Assembly (NCBI GenBank): GCA_000220375.1
Contig: GL982576.1
Location: 697,591 to 742,615 of the forward strand
DNA: 45,025 nucleotides
Origin: Candidatus Nanosalina sp. J07AB43
GTDB taxonomy: Archaea > Nanohalarchaeota > Nanosalinia > Nanosalinales > Nanosalinaceae
Direction: 5' to 3'
Within the stretch, counting starts at the first letter, position 1; the number at the start of each line of letters is the position of its first letter. The notes under the pieces are model-generated. The model did no database searches. It was not told where the DNA came from and worked only from the letters and a program-made list of their open reading frames with translations. A program made the position numbers and the translations under genes. Below, in pieces: positions 28,521 through 35,379 of the stretch.

Positions 28521-28529
28521 TTTAATTAC
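28521..28529 (+). promoter_or_regulatory. Putative TATA element for the Gly/Ser-rich gene
   Basis: TTTAATTAC is centred about 26 nt before ATG 28551, so that codon is probably the start of a leaderless mRNA, not the TTG at 28533. Confidence 0.4.
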
Positions 28530-28550
28530 TACTTGAGCAATAATACGTCT

Positions 28551-29317
28551 ATGGGAGTTCTCGGACCTTTGAAGAATCTTGTAGGAGATAAAACCGGTTC
28601 CAGTAGTTCTGATAGTTCCTTTGGAGGCGATTCTGACTTTGGCTCAGATGGCTTTGGAGGCTCTGATAGCGGTTCTGATTTTGGTGGAGGCTCTGATTTT
28701 GGATCATCAGATTCATCAGGATCATCTTTTGGAGGAAACAGCGACTCAGGTACAGGAATGGGACAGGCCTCAAATAATAATTCACAGCCAAATGGCGGAG
28801 CACAAAACTTAGGAGGACAGCAAGGTGGACCAATGGGGGGCGGTCAGCCCAGCGCTCAAGGCGGTGGATCGCAGCCTGCTGCCCCAAATATGAATAATAG
28901 CCAATCAGGGCCTCAAGCGCGAAACGGCGGTACAAATACTCAGTCAGCTCAAGGAGGTCAATCATCTGGTGCAGCCCTATAAACAGCTCTGGTTCTTCTG
29001 AAAATGGTCTCGACCCTACTGGAGGATCTCCGGCTTCAGGGAGAGCTGGAGGAAATACCTCACAAACCACCTCAGGTAACAGAGGTTCACCAAATGCAGG
29101 TGCTGGGTCTCCTCAAGCTGGCAGTTCTTCTCCTCAGTTAAGTAGGTCTACTCAGAATAAGATGGAGAATGCAGGTCTTGATCCTTCAGGTGGCTCAAGT
29201 GGTGAGGGCCAAGTCACCCGTGAGGAGTTTGATCAGCTTGTTGATCAAAACCAGCAGATTATCGACCTGCTTGAAGACGTAGTCAATCAGATCAAGAGCC
29301 AAAACAGCGTCAGGTGA
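28551..29317 (+). CDS. Gly/Ser/Gln-rich disordered protein with C-terminal coiled coil (frame broken near 28976)
   Basis: MGVLGPLKNLVGDK opens a low-complexity region of Gly, Ser, Asp, Phe repeats (FGGDSDFGSDGFGG style, residues 20-65), then Gln/Asn/Gly-rich sequence. The frame stops at 28982 after SSGAAL, but another frame continues with the same composition (PINSSGSSENGLDPTGG...) to a charged helix REEFDQLVDQNQQIIDLLED and stops at 29317. A missing C in GCCCTAT explains the break. Restored length is about 255 residues. It has no signal peptide. The short FG-like repeats plus a coiled coil suggest a scaffolding or phase-separating protein, but this is a guess; the tail recalls the helices of the 7725 gene product. 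Confidence 0.65.
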
Positions 29318-29323
29318 GTACGC

Positions 29324-29647
29324 CTAGAATTTCTTCATAAGTCCGAAAAGGCTCCAAAGACCCTTTATAAGAAGTGCTCCCGCTACGATTTGCTTGTAGC
29401 TATTTAACACAGGAGGTGTGCCTGTGAAGAGTATTGCTGCTGACAGGACATCTGCCATACCTCCTAGAACGAACATGGAGAAAGGCAGCCTAGCAGGTCT
29501 TATGACAGTTCCCAGACCTTTGACAACAAGTACGCCTGCGTGTACCTGAACTATCCCGGGCGGCATAAATGATTGGGTAAAATACACCAGTACGGCCGAG
29601 AGCAGGTCTATGCTACCTAACGGATCCGGCTTTAACAACTTTGCCAT
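29324..29647 (-). CDS. Small hypothetical membrane protein
   Basis: 107 residues with about three hydrophobic stretches: 15-30 (DLLSAVLVYFTQ), 55-78 (LPFSMFVLGGMADVLSAAILF) and 85-103 (IVAGALLIKGLWSLFGL). Few charges besides terminal lysines. I do not recognise the family. It follows the NYN-domain gene by 28 nt on the same strand, so the two are probably co-transcribed. Its end lies 6 nt from the stop of the facing Gly/Ser-rich gene. Confidence 0.7.
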   Translation of the reverse strand: MAKLLKPDPLGSIDLLSAVLVYFTQSFMPPGIVQVHAGVLVVKGLGTVIRPARLPFSMFVLGGMADVLSAAILFTGTPPVLNSYKQIVAGALLIKGLWSLFGLMKKF

Positions 29648-29675
29648 CTACTAGAAAGTACAGGCTTAAATTCTT

Positions 29676-30140
29676 TTATTCGAGAGTTACTACTTCGTCT
29701 GCCGCGTTTTTCAACGCGGTCGAGAATCCCGGATCCATACCTATTACAACAGTATCCTTTCCATGCTCCTTTGCCTTCTGAATTACAGGTAGAAAGTCTG
29801 TATCTCGTGTTACTAAAACTATCGTATCTATATCTTCGTTAAAGACTGCTTCCATTGCGTTTACAGCCATATATACGTCTACGTCGCTTTCCTTGGCTTT
29901 TTCTCCTCCAAGTCCAAGATCTGCCTCAAATCCCTGTGATATGATTGCTTCAATCAATTTGTCCGAGGCATACTGGTTCAGAAACACCTTGCCAACTTTG
30001 ATGTTGCCAAACTCCCCTGTCTTCTCCCTTAGCTCATCTAGGTCTAGGTCGAACTCTTTTCTGACAACATTCGGGCCGTCCACAAATATTGCTACGTTCG
30101 GCTCGGTATTTACAGAGTTCTTGATTTTTCCAAGTACCAT
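29676..30140 (-). CDS. NYN-domain (LabA/DUF88-like) putative ribonuclease
   Basis: About 154 residues with the PIN-like NYN fold: VAIFVDGPNVVRKE near the start, the acidic KESDVDVYMAVNAM in the middle, and VLVTRDTDFLPVIQKAKEHGK. The aspartates in FVDGPN, SDVDV and RDTDF are the expected metal-binding residues of NYN nucleases. It resembles the archaeal TIGR00288 type. I chose ATG 30140 over TTG 30146 because an AATAAAAAA-like element is about 27 nt upstream. RNA cleavage is inferred from the family. Confidence 0.87.
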   Translation of the reverse strand: MVLGKIKNSVNTEPNVAIFVDGPNVVRKEFDLDLDELREKTGEFGNIKVGKVFLNQYASDKLIEAIISQGFEADLGLGGEKAKESDVDVYMAVNAMEAVFNEDIDTIVLVTRDTDFLPVIQKAKEHGKDTVVIGMDPGFSTALKNAADEVVTLE

Positions 30141-30169
30141 AATCAAGTATTGTTTGTAGGGCTTTTTTA

Positions 30170-30928
30170 TTACATATCTTCCAAATCAAAAACCTGCATA
30201 GAGTTCTGAGTGGTCTCTGAAACCACTTCTTCAGTGCTTATCTCCTTTATATCAGCTATCTTTTTTGCGGATTCTAACACATTTGATGGCTGATTTCGTT
30301 CACCTTGGTATAGAAAGGGAGAATCAGTCTCCAAAACTATATCCTCTATATCCAGTTTCCCTACTATATTTTGAACTCTGGTTGAGTAAAGAATCTGCGT
30401 TGTCACACCAATTTTAGTGTCAGATCCTATTATTTCCTCTGCTAATTCAGGTTTTCCGTTGAAGCAGTGCATGAAAACCTTTGGTATATTATACTGCTGT
30501 ATTAATTCATATGCCTGTTTTTCAGCTTCTCTGGAGTGTACTACTACCGGCTTGTTCAGCTGTTCAGCAAGCTCGAGCATTTTCTTAAATGCTTTTCTCT
30601 GTCTGGTCCTCTCATCCTCTCTGGTCACATGATGATGGTCTAGGCCGATTTCTCCTATAGCTGCTGGGTTAGCTTCTCTAATCTGTGATTTGATGCTTTC
30701 GACGTTATCAAAGGCCTCTTTGTAGGTTGGATGCAAACCCAAATTAGGCACTATGAACTCGCTGTAGTCGTTACTGAGGTCAACGGCCTTCCTGTTGCTC
30801 TTGTAGTCCACTCCAGGCACCACGACTTTTTGCAGATCTTCCCGTGCAGATTCTATAACTTCTTGTCTATCGTCCTCAAATTCTTCGAAGTATAGGTGAC
30901 TGTGTGCATCTATAGGCTTTGGCTTCAT
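30170..30928 (-). CDS. tatD: TatD-family metal-dependent hydrolase
   Basis: 252 residues of the TatD DNase family (metal-dependent TIM barrel). DAHSHL at residues 8-13 gives two metal ligands. GEIGLD (about 92-97), VVVHSREA (about 127-134), FMHCFNG and the late ETDSPFL complete the active site. Frame and length are normal. It lies 31 nt downstream of the dCTP deaminase gene and is likely co-transcribed. Possible roles are DNA 3'-5' exonuclease or editing of D-aminoacyl-tRNA, as described for family members. Confidence 0.9.
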   Translation of the reverse strand: MKPKPIDAHSHLYFEEFEDDRQEVIESAREDLQKVVVPGVDYKSNRKAVDLSNDYSEFIVPNLGLHPTYKEAFDNVESIKSQIREANPAAIGEIGLDHHHVTREDERTRQRKAFKKMLELAEQLNKPVVVHSREAEKQAYELIQQYNIPKVFMHCFNGKPELAEEIIGSDTKIGVTTQILYSTRVQNIVGKLDIEDIVLETDSPFLYQGERNQPSNVLESAKKIADIKEISTEEVVSETTQNSMQVFDLEDM

Positions 30929-30959
30929 ATTTGACCAGTATTATCCTCAATATGTGTGT

Positions 30960-31553
30960 CTAAAGGTTTCCTCGGTCTTCTTCGTCAAGTCTTGATCCTG
31001 TCGCTCCTTCCTGTCCCATGTACTTTGAATCAGTTTTCTCACCGTAAGGGTTTTCTGCTTCTGATGTCATAGTCTCAAATACTACTTGACATATCCTGTC
31101 CTCTGGATAGATTGTTATAGGCACGTTCCCAAGGTTCTGTATTTCAAGGGTTATCTGGCCTTCAAATCCCGGATCTACAAATCCTGCGGCGGCGTGCGGT
31201 ATTAGACCTAGGCGTGCATAGCTTGATCTTCCTTCTATACGTGCAACAAGGTTTGAAGGCACATTCAGAGTTTCAAGGGTTGTACCTAGTAAGAACTCTC
31301 CGGGGTGTACAACCATGCCTTCTTCCGGTGTGGCCTTCCTGCCTTCTTTGATATCGCTATAGTCCTTCATTGATTGTGTGTCGATAGCTTTTACTCTTCG
31401 CGTCTTAAGCACACCGAACTCGTATCCAAGTCTTAGGTCCAGAGATGAAGGACCTAGCTGAAGGTCTAGATCTACTTCAGGACCTTCTTTCACTTTGACG
31501 GCGTTATTTTTGTTTATAAGCTCTCTCATGTCCTTATCAGATAGGACTGTCAT
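30960..31553 (-). CDS. dcd: dCTP deaminase
   Basis: 197 residues. GPSSLDLRLG, the catalytic/nucleotide segment EGRSSYARLGLIPHAAAGFVDPG and EIQNLGN match the trimeric dCTP deaminase family, which makes dUTP for dTMP synthesis. Archaeal members can also hydrolyse dUTP; the sequence alone does not decide this here. The C-terminal tail is GATGSRLDEEDRG-like. ATG 31553 is about 28 nt from an AT-rich element that probably also serves the divergent peptidase gene. Confidence 0.93.
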   Translation of the reverse strand: MTVLSDKDMRELINKNNAVKVKEGPEVDLDLQLGPSSLDLRLGYEFGVLKTRRVKAIDTQSMKDYSDIKEGRKATPEEGMVVHPGEFLLGTTLETLNVPSNLVARIEGRSSYARLGLIPHAAAGFVDPGFEGQITLEIQNLGNVPITIYPEDRICQVVFETMTSEAENPYGEKTDSKYMGQEGATGSRLDEEDRGNL

Positions 31554-31576
31554 TACCTATTACACGGTTCTGCGGC

Positions 31577-31585
31577 TTTTTTATT
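31577..31585. promoter_or_regulatory. Shared bidirectional TATA-like element
   Basis: TTTTTTATT on the plus strand is AATAAAAAA on the minus strand. Its centre is about 27-28 nt from both the dcd ATG at 31553 and the peptidase GTG at 31609, so one element could drive both leaderless genes. Confidence 0.4.
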
Positions 31586-31608
31586 CATTGGCTACTTTTT
31601 TTAACACA

Positions 31609-33108
31609 GTGAGGAGACACGGACTGATTCTGTTGTTTTTCGTAGTTCTCTGTTCGGGAGCGGCTGCAGAAGTCTTCCATACTGTAGACGCTAATACAGA
31701 TGAGGTCATGGTAAACACTACCTTGGAGCTTGATTGTTCTCAGGCCGGTTCGAACTGCCCTGTTAATAGCTGGAGGCTGTCTTGGAGTATACCGGAGAAC
31801 TCACAGGTAATATCTGTCAGAGATACCTACGGCAATATAACAGATTACGAATTTTCTGGTGGCCAACTAGATATTTCGACTAACTCAGGGCCGCCGAGGA
31901 AAACTGAGAAAGTTAAGATTTCTACAGTAGTCCCCTCAGAAGCCGAGGAGATACATGAAGGTTTGTTTAAGCAAGAAATCAGTCTTGCCGGACTTCCAGG
32001 TGAGCAGACTGCAGGTATAGTACAAAACCCTGATATTATCTCCGGATGGACATCCGGAAGCTTTAATGAATCGTTTAACGACGGCAAAATGAAGTTTAGG
32101 GGTGCTGGTTCGACGAACATTAGAATAAACTTTGGTGAAGGCAATAAGACATCTCACTACGAGTTTTTTAGAGGGAACCCTGATAATACGTCTTTGGGTT
32201 ATCAGATCAGTGTTGGTATGACAGGTTTGAGCAAGCCGTTCGACAGGTTTCCAGTAGCTTTGATGGGCTCTGAGGAGTATGAAGGTTCAGTCACGTCTTG
32301 GAGCTCGGGTGAGTATGTAGCAGGAAGCTTCAGAATGAGAGAGGATCTTGAGGATAGATTTCTTCCTGTTCTTGTACATGAGACTGTGCATGGTTTGAAT
32401 GAGAGACATCTTGAGTGGGACAGAACTTCAAGCAGCTGGTTTGACGAAGGTACTGCGAAGTACGTGGAATCGATGACCAGTCGCTATGTTAATGGTGAGG
32501 AAAAGACGCGCAAGCTGTTCTCAGAGGATACAGTCTACTATGAAACCAGAAACGGAACTAGGTATAGGATCACGTTACCTTCATCAGGTAATCCAGATGC
32601 ACTTTGGAGTTACTACCAAGAAAATAGAAGTTTCATGAAGAACTGGAATCCACGTAGGTATTCATCTCAAAGGGATTTTGGCTATGCCTACTCAGAGCTG
32701 ATAGTTAGAAACTATGTCGTTAACCAGAATAGGAGCCTAAGAAGCCTATATCCTCAGCTTAATCCCGATAAACCTATTAAGACCAACAGTGAGAAGTGGG
32801 ACTTTTATTCAAGGATGCTTGAACTTGAGCCATGTAATTTTGAGTCCAGAGAGATGTTTGATAGATGTCTAGAACGTATAAACGATTACAACTATAAAGT
32901 ATATCGTGCAGAGAACTTCTCAAGGCAAAACACAAGTATAGATGTCGAGCCGCTTGAAATAGAACAGAGTGAGCCTGTTAGATTTTCAACGGTTGGAAAT
33001 GTCTCGGTGGATTCGTCCAAGGTTCAGTCAAACTTGTTCAACCTCTTTGGCGGTTTTGAAGACTTTTTGCAGGACATGTGGGGTCGAGTGGATAGATGGA
33101 TTCAATAA
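31609..33108 (+). CDS. Secreted HExxH metallopeptidase-like protein
   Basis: About 499 residues. From GTG 31609 the protein has a Sec signal peptide (MRRHGLILLFFVVLCSGAAA, cleavage probably near AEVF). A beta-rich domain of about 220 residues follows, then a gluzincin-like site HETVH at about 257-261 with WFDEGTAKYVE near 278-288, whose Glu is the likely third zinc ligand. Many N-glycosylation sequons fit an exported protein. A frame extends upstream to 31495 but overlaps dcd and lacks promoter support. No C-terminal anchor is evident. The gene overlaps the DUF368 gene by 13 nt. Peptidase activity is inferred; it recalls M1/peptidase_MA-type domains. Confidence 0.82.
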   Translation: MRRHGLILLFFVVLCSGAAAEVFHTVDANTDEVMVNTTLELDCSQAGSNCPVNSWRLSWSIPENSQVISVRDTYGNITDYEFSGGQLDISTNSGPPRKTEKVKISTVVPSEAEEIHEGLFKQEISLAGLPGEQTAGIVQNPDIISGWTSGSFNESFNDGKMKFRGAGSTNIRINFGEGNKTSHYEFFRGNPDNTSLGYQISVGMTGLSKPFDRFPVALMGSEEYEGSVTSWSSGEYVAGSFRMREDLEDRFLPVLVHETVHGLNERHLEWDRTSSSWFDEGTAKYVESMTSRYVNGEEKTRKLFSEDTVYYETRNGTRYRITLPSSGNPDALWSYYQENRSFMKNWNPRRYSSQRDFGYAYSELIVRNYVVNQNRSLRSLYPQLNPDKPIKTNSEKWDFYSRMLELEPCNFESREMFDRCLERINDYNYKVYRAENFSRQNTSIDVEPLEIEQSEPVRFSTVGNVSVDSSKVQSNLFNLFGGFEDFLQDMWGRVDRWIQ

Positions 33109-34031
33109 GGAAGTGGTTCGTGGTGTATCTGAAGGGTGTGGCAATGGGTGCTGCTGACGCAGTCCCCGGAGTCTCTGGAGGTACAATAGCTCTCATCACG
33201 GGGATTTACGAGAGATTGATAGACGCTCTCAGCATCCCTGAAACAGAACAGATTAAGCAAGGCTTCAAAGCGTTTTTCAACAGAGATTACCAGAAAATAC
33301 TAAAATTGGCAACCGCCCTAGATATACCTTTTCTCTCAATACTCGGCATAGGTGTTATTTCTTCACTGATTCTAGTTTTGAACACTATGAATTTCTTGCT
33401 TGAGTCCTATACGACTTTCACGTACGGCTTCTTCTTTGGTCTTATACTTTTGTCGGCTGTAACTTTGCGTGAACAGGTCTATCTGTCTGGTTTTCGAAGG
33501 AAGGTCTGTGCAGCTTCCGGGTTCAGTATTGCCTTTTTTGCATCTGGTTTGGGTGCTGCAAGTTTCAACCATTCTGCTCCTTTATTGTTTCTGTCAGGTG
33601 CCTTGGCTGTCTCTGCGATGATTCTTCCAGGTGTGTCCGGTTCCTTGTTCTTGGTGGTTTTGGGCCAGTACAGCTACGTTTCGTCTCTTGTATCAGATCT
33701 TACCTCAGATTTTACGGGCCTGCTCTTACAAGGCAGGCTGTTTAATTTCCTGTCTGAGATATACCCTGTTTTGGTGTTTATGTCTGGCGGAGTTGTAGGC
33801 ATACTTTTGAGCGTCAACTTAGTGGAATTAGCACTGGAGAAGTATAGGAAGGCTTCTATGACGTTTTTGATAGCTTTGATGGTTGGGGCGCTAAGGTCTC
33901 CTCTGATTCAGGTGGTAAGAGCTACCTCAGGCTCTACAGGTGTGCTAAGCTTGGCTCCAGAATTTTCTTTGGGAGCCTTGATAGGTGGTCTTGCTGTTTT
34001 CATTCTGGATAGAAATACTGCTGATATTTAG
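33096..34031 (+). CDS. DUF368 membrane protein, putative polyprenyl-phosphate translocase
   Basis: 311 residues with about eight hydrophobic segments. The N-terminal GVAMGAADAVPGVSGGTIALITGIYERL and the later MILPGVSGSLFLVVLGQY are the two inverted-repeat PGVSGG/S motifs of DUF368. Bacterial members (PopT) return undecaprenyl phosphate across the membrane. In an archaeon the substrate would be dolichyl phosphate used for surface glycosylation; that is an extrapolation. It overlaps the secreted peptidase gene by 13 nt and its stop is 1 nt from the aRF1 stop. Confidence 0.9.
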   Translation: MDSIRKWFVVYLKGVAMGAADAVPGVSGGTIALITGIYERLIDALSIPETEQIKQGFKAFFNRDYQKILKLATALDIPFLSILGIGVISSLILVLNTMNFLLESYTTFTYGFFFGLILLSAVTLREQVYLSGFRRKVCAASGFSIAFFASGLGAASFNHSAPLLFLSGALAVSAMILPGVSGSLFLVVLGQYSYVSSLVSDLTSDFTGLLLQGRLFNFLSEIYPVLVFMSGGVVGILLSVNLVELALEKYRKASMTFLIALMVGALRSPLIQVVRATSGSTGVLSLAPEFSLGALIGGLAVFILDRNTADI

Positions 34032-34032
34032 G

Positions 34033-35283
34033 TTATCTTATTCGGTATCTAAGTATTGCTGCGACTCCTCCCATGTTCATGAGTCTTCTTCCTTCCTCGT
34101 GACTTGTTGATATTATTTCTAGGTCAGTTCCCATGTTTTCGGCTACTTCTCCAAGTGCGTCTACTATATGGCTTATCTCTTCCAGCTGCATATTTTTGCT
34201 GCACTGAGGGCAGTTTACCTCTTCTTCTATTTCAGGCTTCTCCTCGAATATCTCTCTCCTGTTTCCGTTGTCACATTTGTATGTGGCGTGGAAAAGTTCT
34301 AGGTCTTCTGATATGAGTACGGTGTCAACTGCACCCATGTCCAGTGCCTCTTTGACAGGTTCTGGACCGTACTCAGATTTCCCATTTTCCTCCTTTAGGT
34401 TTTCTAGGAATTTGTTTACAATATTTTTCTCTCTGACTGCCTGTGAGTCCTGTATTGACTCTTCAGCCTTTGAGACTAGTTCCTTTAATGCACCTTCACC
34501 TGAGTGTCCGAGCGACTTTGTAACTACAACTTTGTCTTGCAGCTGTTGATGCAGGTATCCGTCTTCGACCAGTTTTTCCTTAACAAATCCTGGGCCTCCA
34601 ACAATTATGCCAAGGAGTTTATCCTCTCTTGCCTTACTGAGGAATGCGCTTTTGGATTTATCCGCTATCTCCTGTAGAAATGTTTTCAGCATTTCCTTTC
34701 TGAGGCGGGCAAATCTCTGTGCAGACTGTCCTCCTGCCTTTGTCTTTCCTGGTACGTTTGAGTCAAGTGTGTATGCGGTTTTTATCGAGTTTCCTTGGAG
34801 GTAGCCGATAGCTGCTTCTGACTTGTCCGCCACGATAAGCCCGTATACTCGGTCATCGACGACCATGTCCTTGAGCGGCTGCAGAACGAATTCCTTGTCG
34901 CATCTGTAATGCCTTGATTCTATCGGCTGAGGTGGATGTACCTCCCATATCTTTATGTCTGGTCTTCCTTCTGTGTCGGATACGTTTCCTGAGAAGAAGG
35001 CTACTCCGTTTTCCGGTGTTTGTTGCTCCTCTTTTACTTTTCTGCCGATCTTGCCAAGCGCGTCTTGTACATTGGTTCTTGTGTGCTTGGATTTTATGTT
35101 CTCGGCCTCAGATTGTTCAGATGTTACAAACTCCGAGATTTTTGACATGTCGTAGCCTGCAGGTATGTAGAGTGAGACAAGTTCGGTGTTTCGCCCCCTT
35201 ATGTCCTCAAGTTCGTTTAAAACCCTCTTGAGTTCGTACTTATCCATTCCAAGATTATCTGAATCATTGTTTTGGTTAGACAT
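34033..35283 (-). CDS. prf1: Peptide chain release factor aRF1
   Basis: 416 residues of the eRF1/aRF1 family, which reads all three stop codons and releases the peptide. Stop-codon recognition motif NIKS is at 62-65 and the catalytic GGQ at 184-186. Domain 3 keeps CPQC plus an upstream cysteine (YKCDNG), a partial zinc-finger pattern. The frame is intact and length is normal. An intact release factor argues against wholesale stop-codon reassignment in this genome. A weak TATA-like ATTAAAAG lies about 30 nt upstream. Confidence 0.95.
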   Translation of the reverse strand: MSNQNNDSDNLGMDKYELKRVLNELEDIRGRNTELVSLYIPAGYDMSKISEFVTSEQSEAENIKSKHTRTNVQDALGKIGRKVKEEQQTPENGVAFFSGNVSDTEGRPDIKIWEVHPPQPIESRHYRCDKEFVLQPLKDMVVDDRVYGLIVADKSEAAIGYLQGNSIKTAYTLDSNVPGKTKAGGQSAQRFARLRKEMLKTFLQEIADKSKSAFLSKAREDKLLGIIVGGPGFVKEKLVEDGYLHQQLQDKVVVTKSLGHSGEGALKELVSKAEESIQDSQAVREKNIVNKFLENLKEENGKSEYGPEPVKEALDMGAVDTVLISEDLELFHATYKCDNGNRREIFEEKPEIEEEVNCPQCSKNMQLEEISHIVDALGEVAENMGTDLEIISTSHEEGRRLMNMGGVAAILRYRIR

Positions 35284-35379
35284 ATTCCTAGTTCAGGTGG
35301 TGAATCCTTTTAATTTGAAAACGCTTAATGCTTGTATACCTTCGTGTGCGTTTGACTAGGTGTACGTGAGTTAAGTTGT

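Noticed and set aside
28549-29070. Long Gln/Leu-rich reading frame antisense to the Gly/Ser-rich gene
   Set aside because: It mirrors the repetitive composition of the plus-strand gene, has no promoter or family-like pattern, and spans the frame break of that gene.
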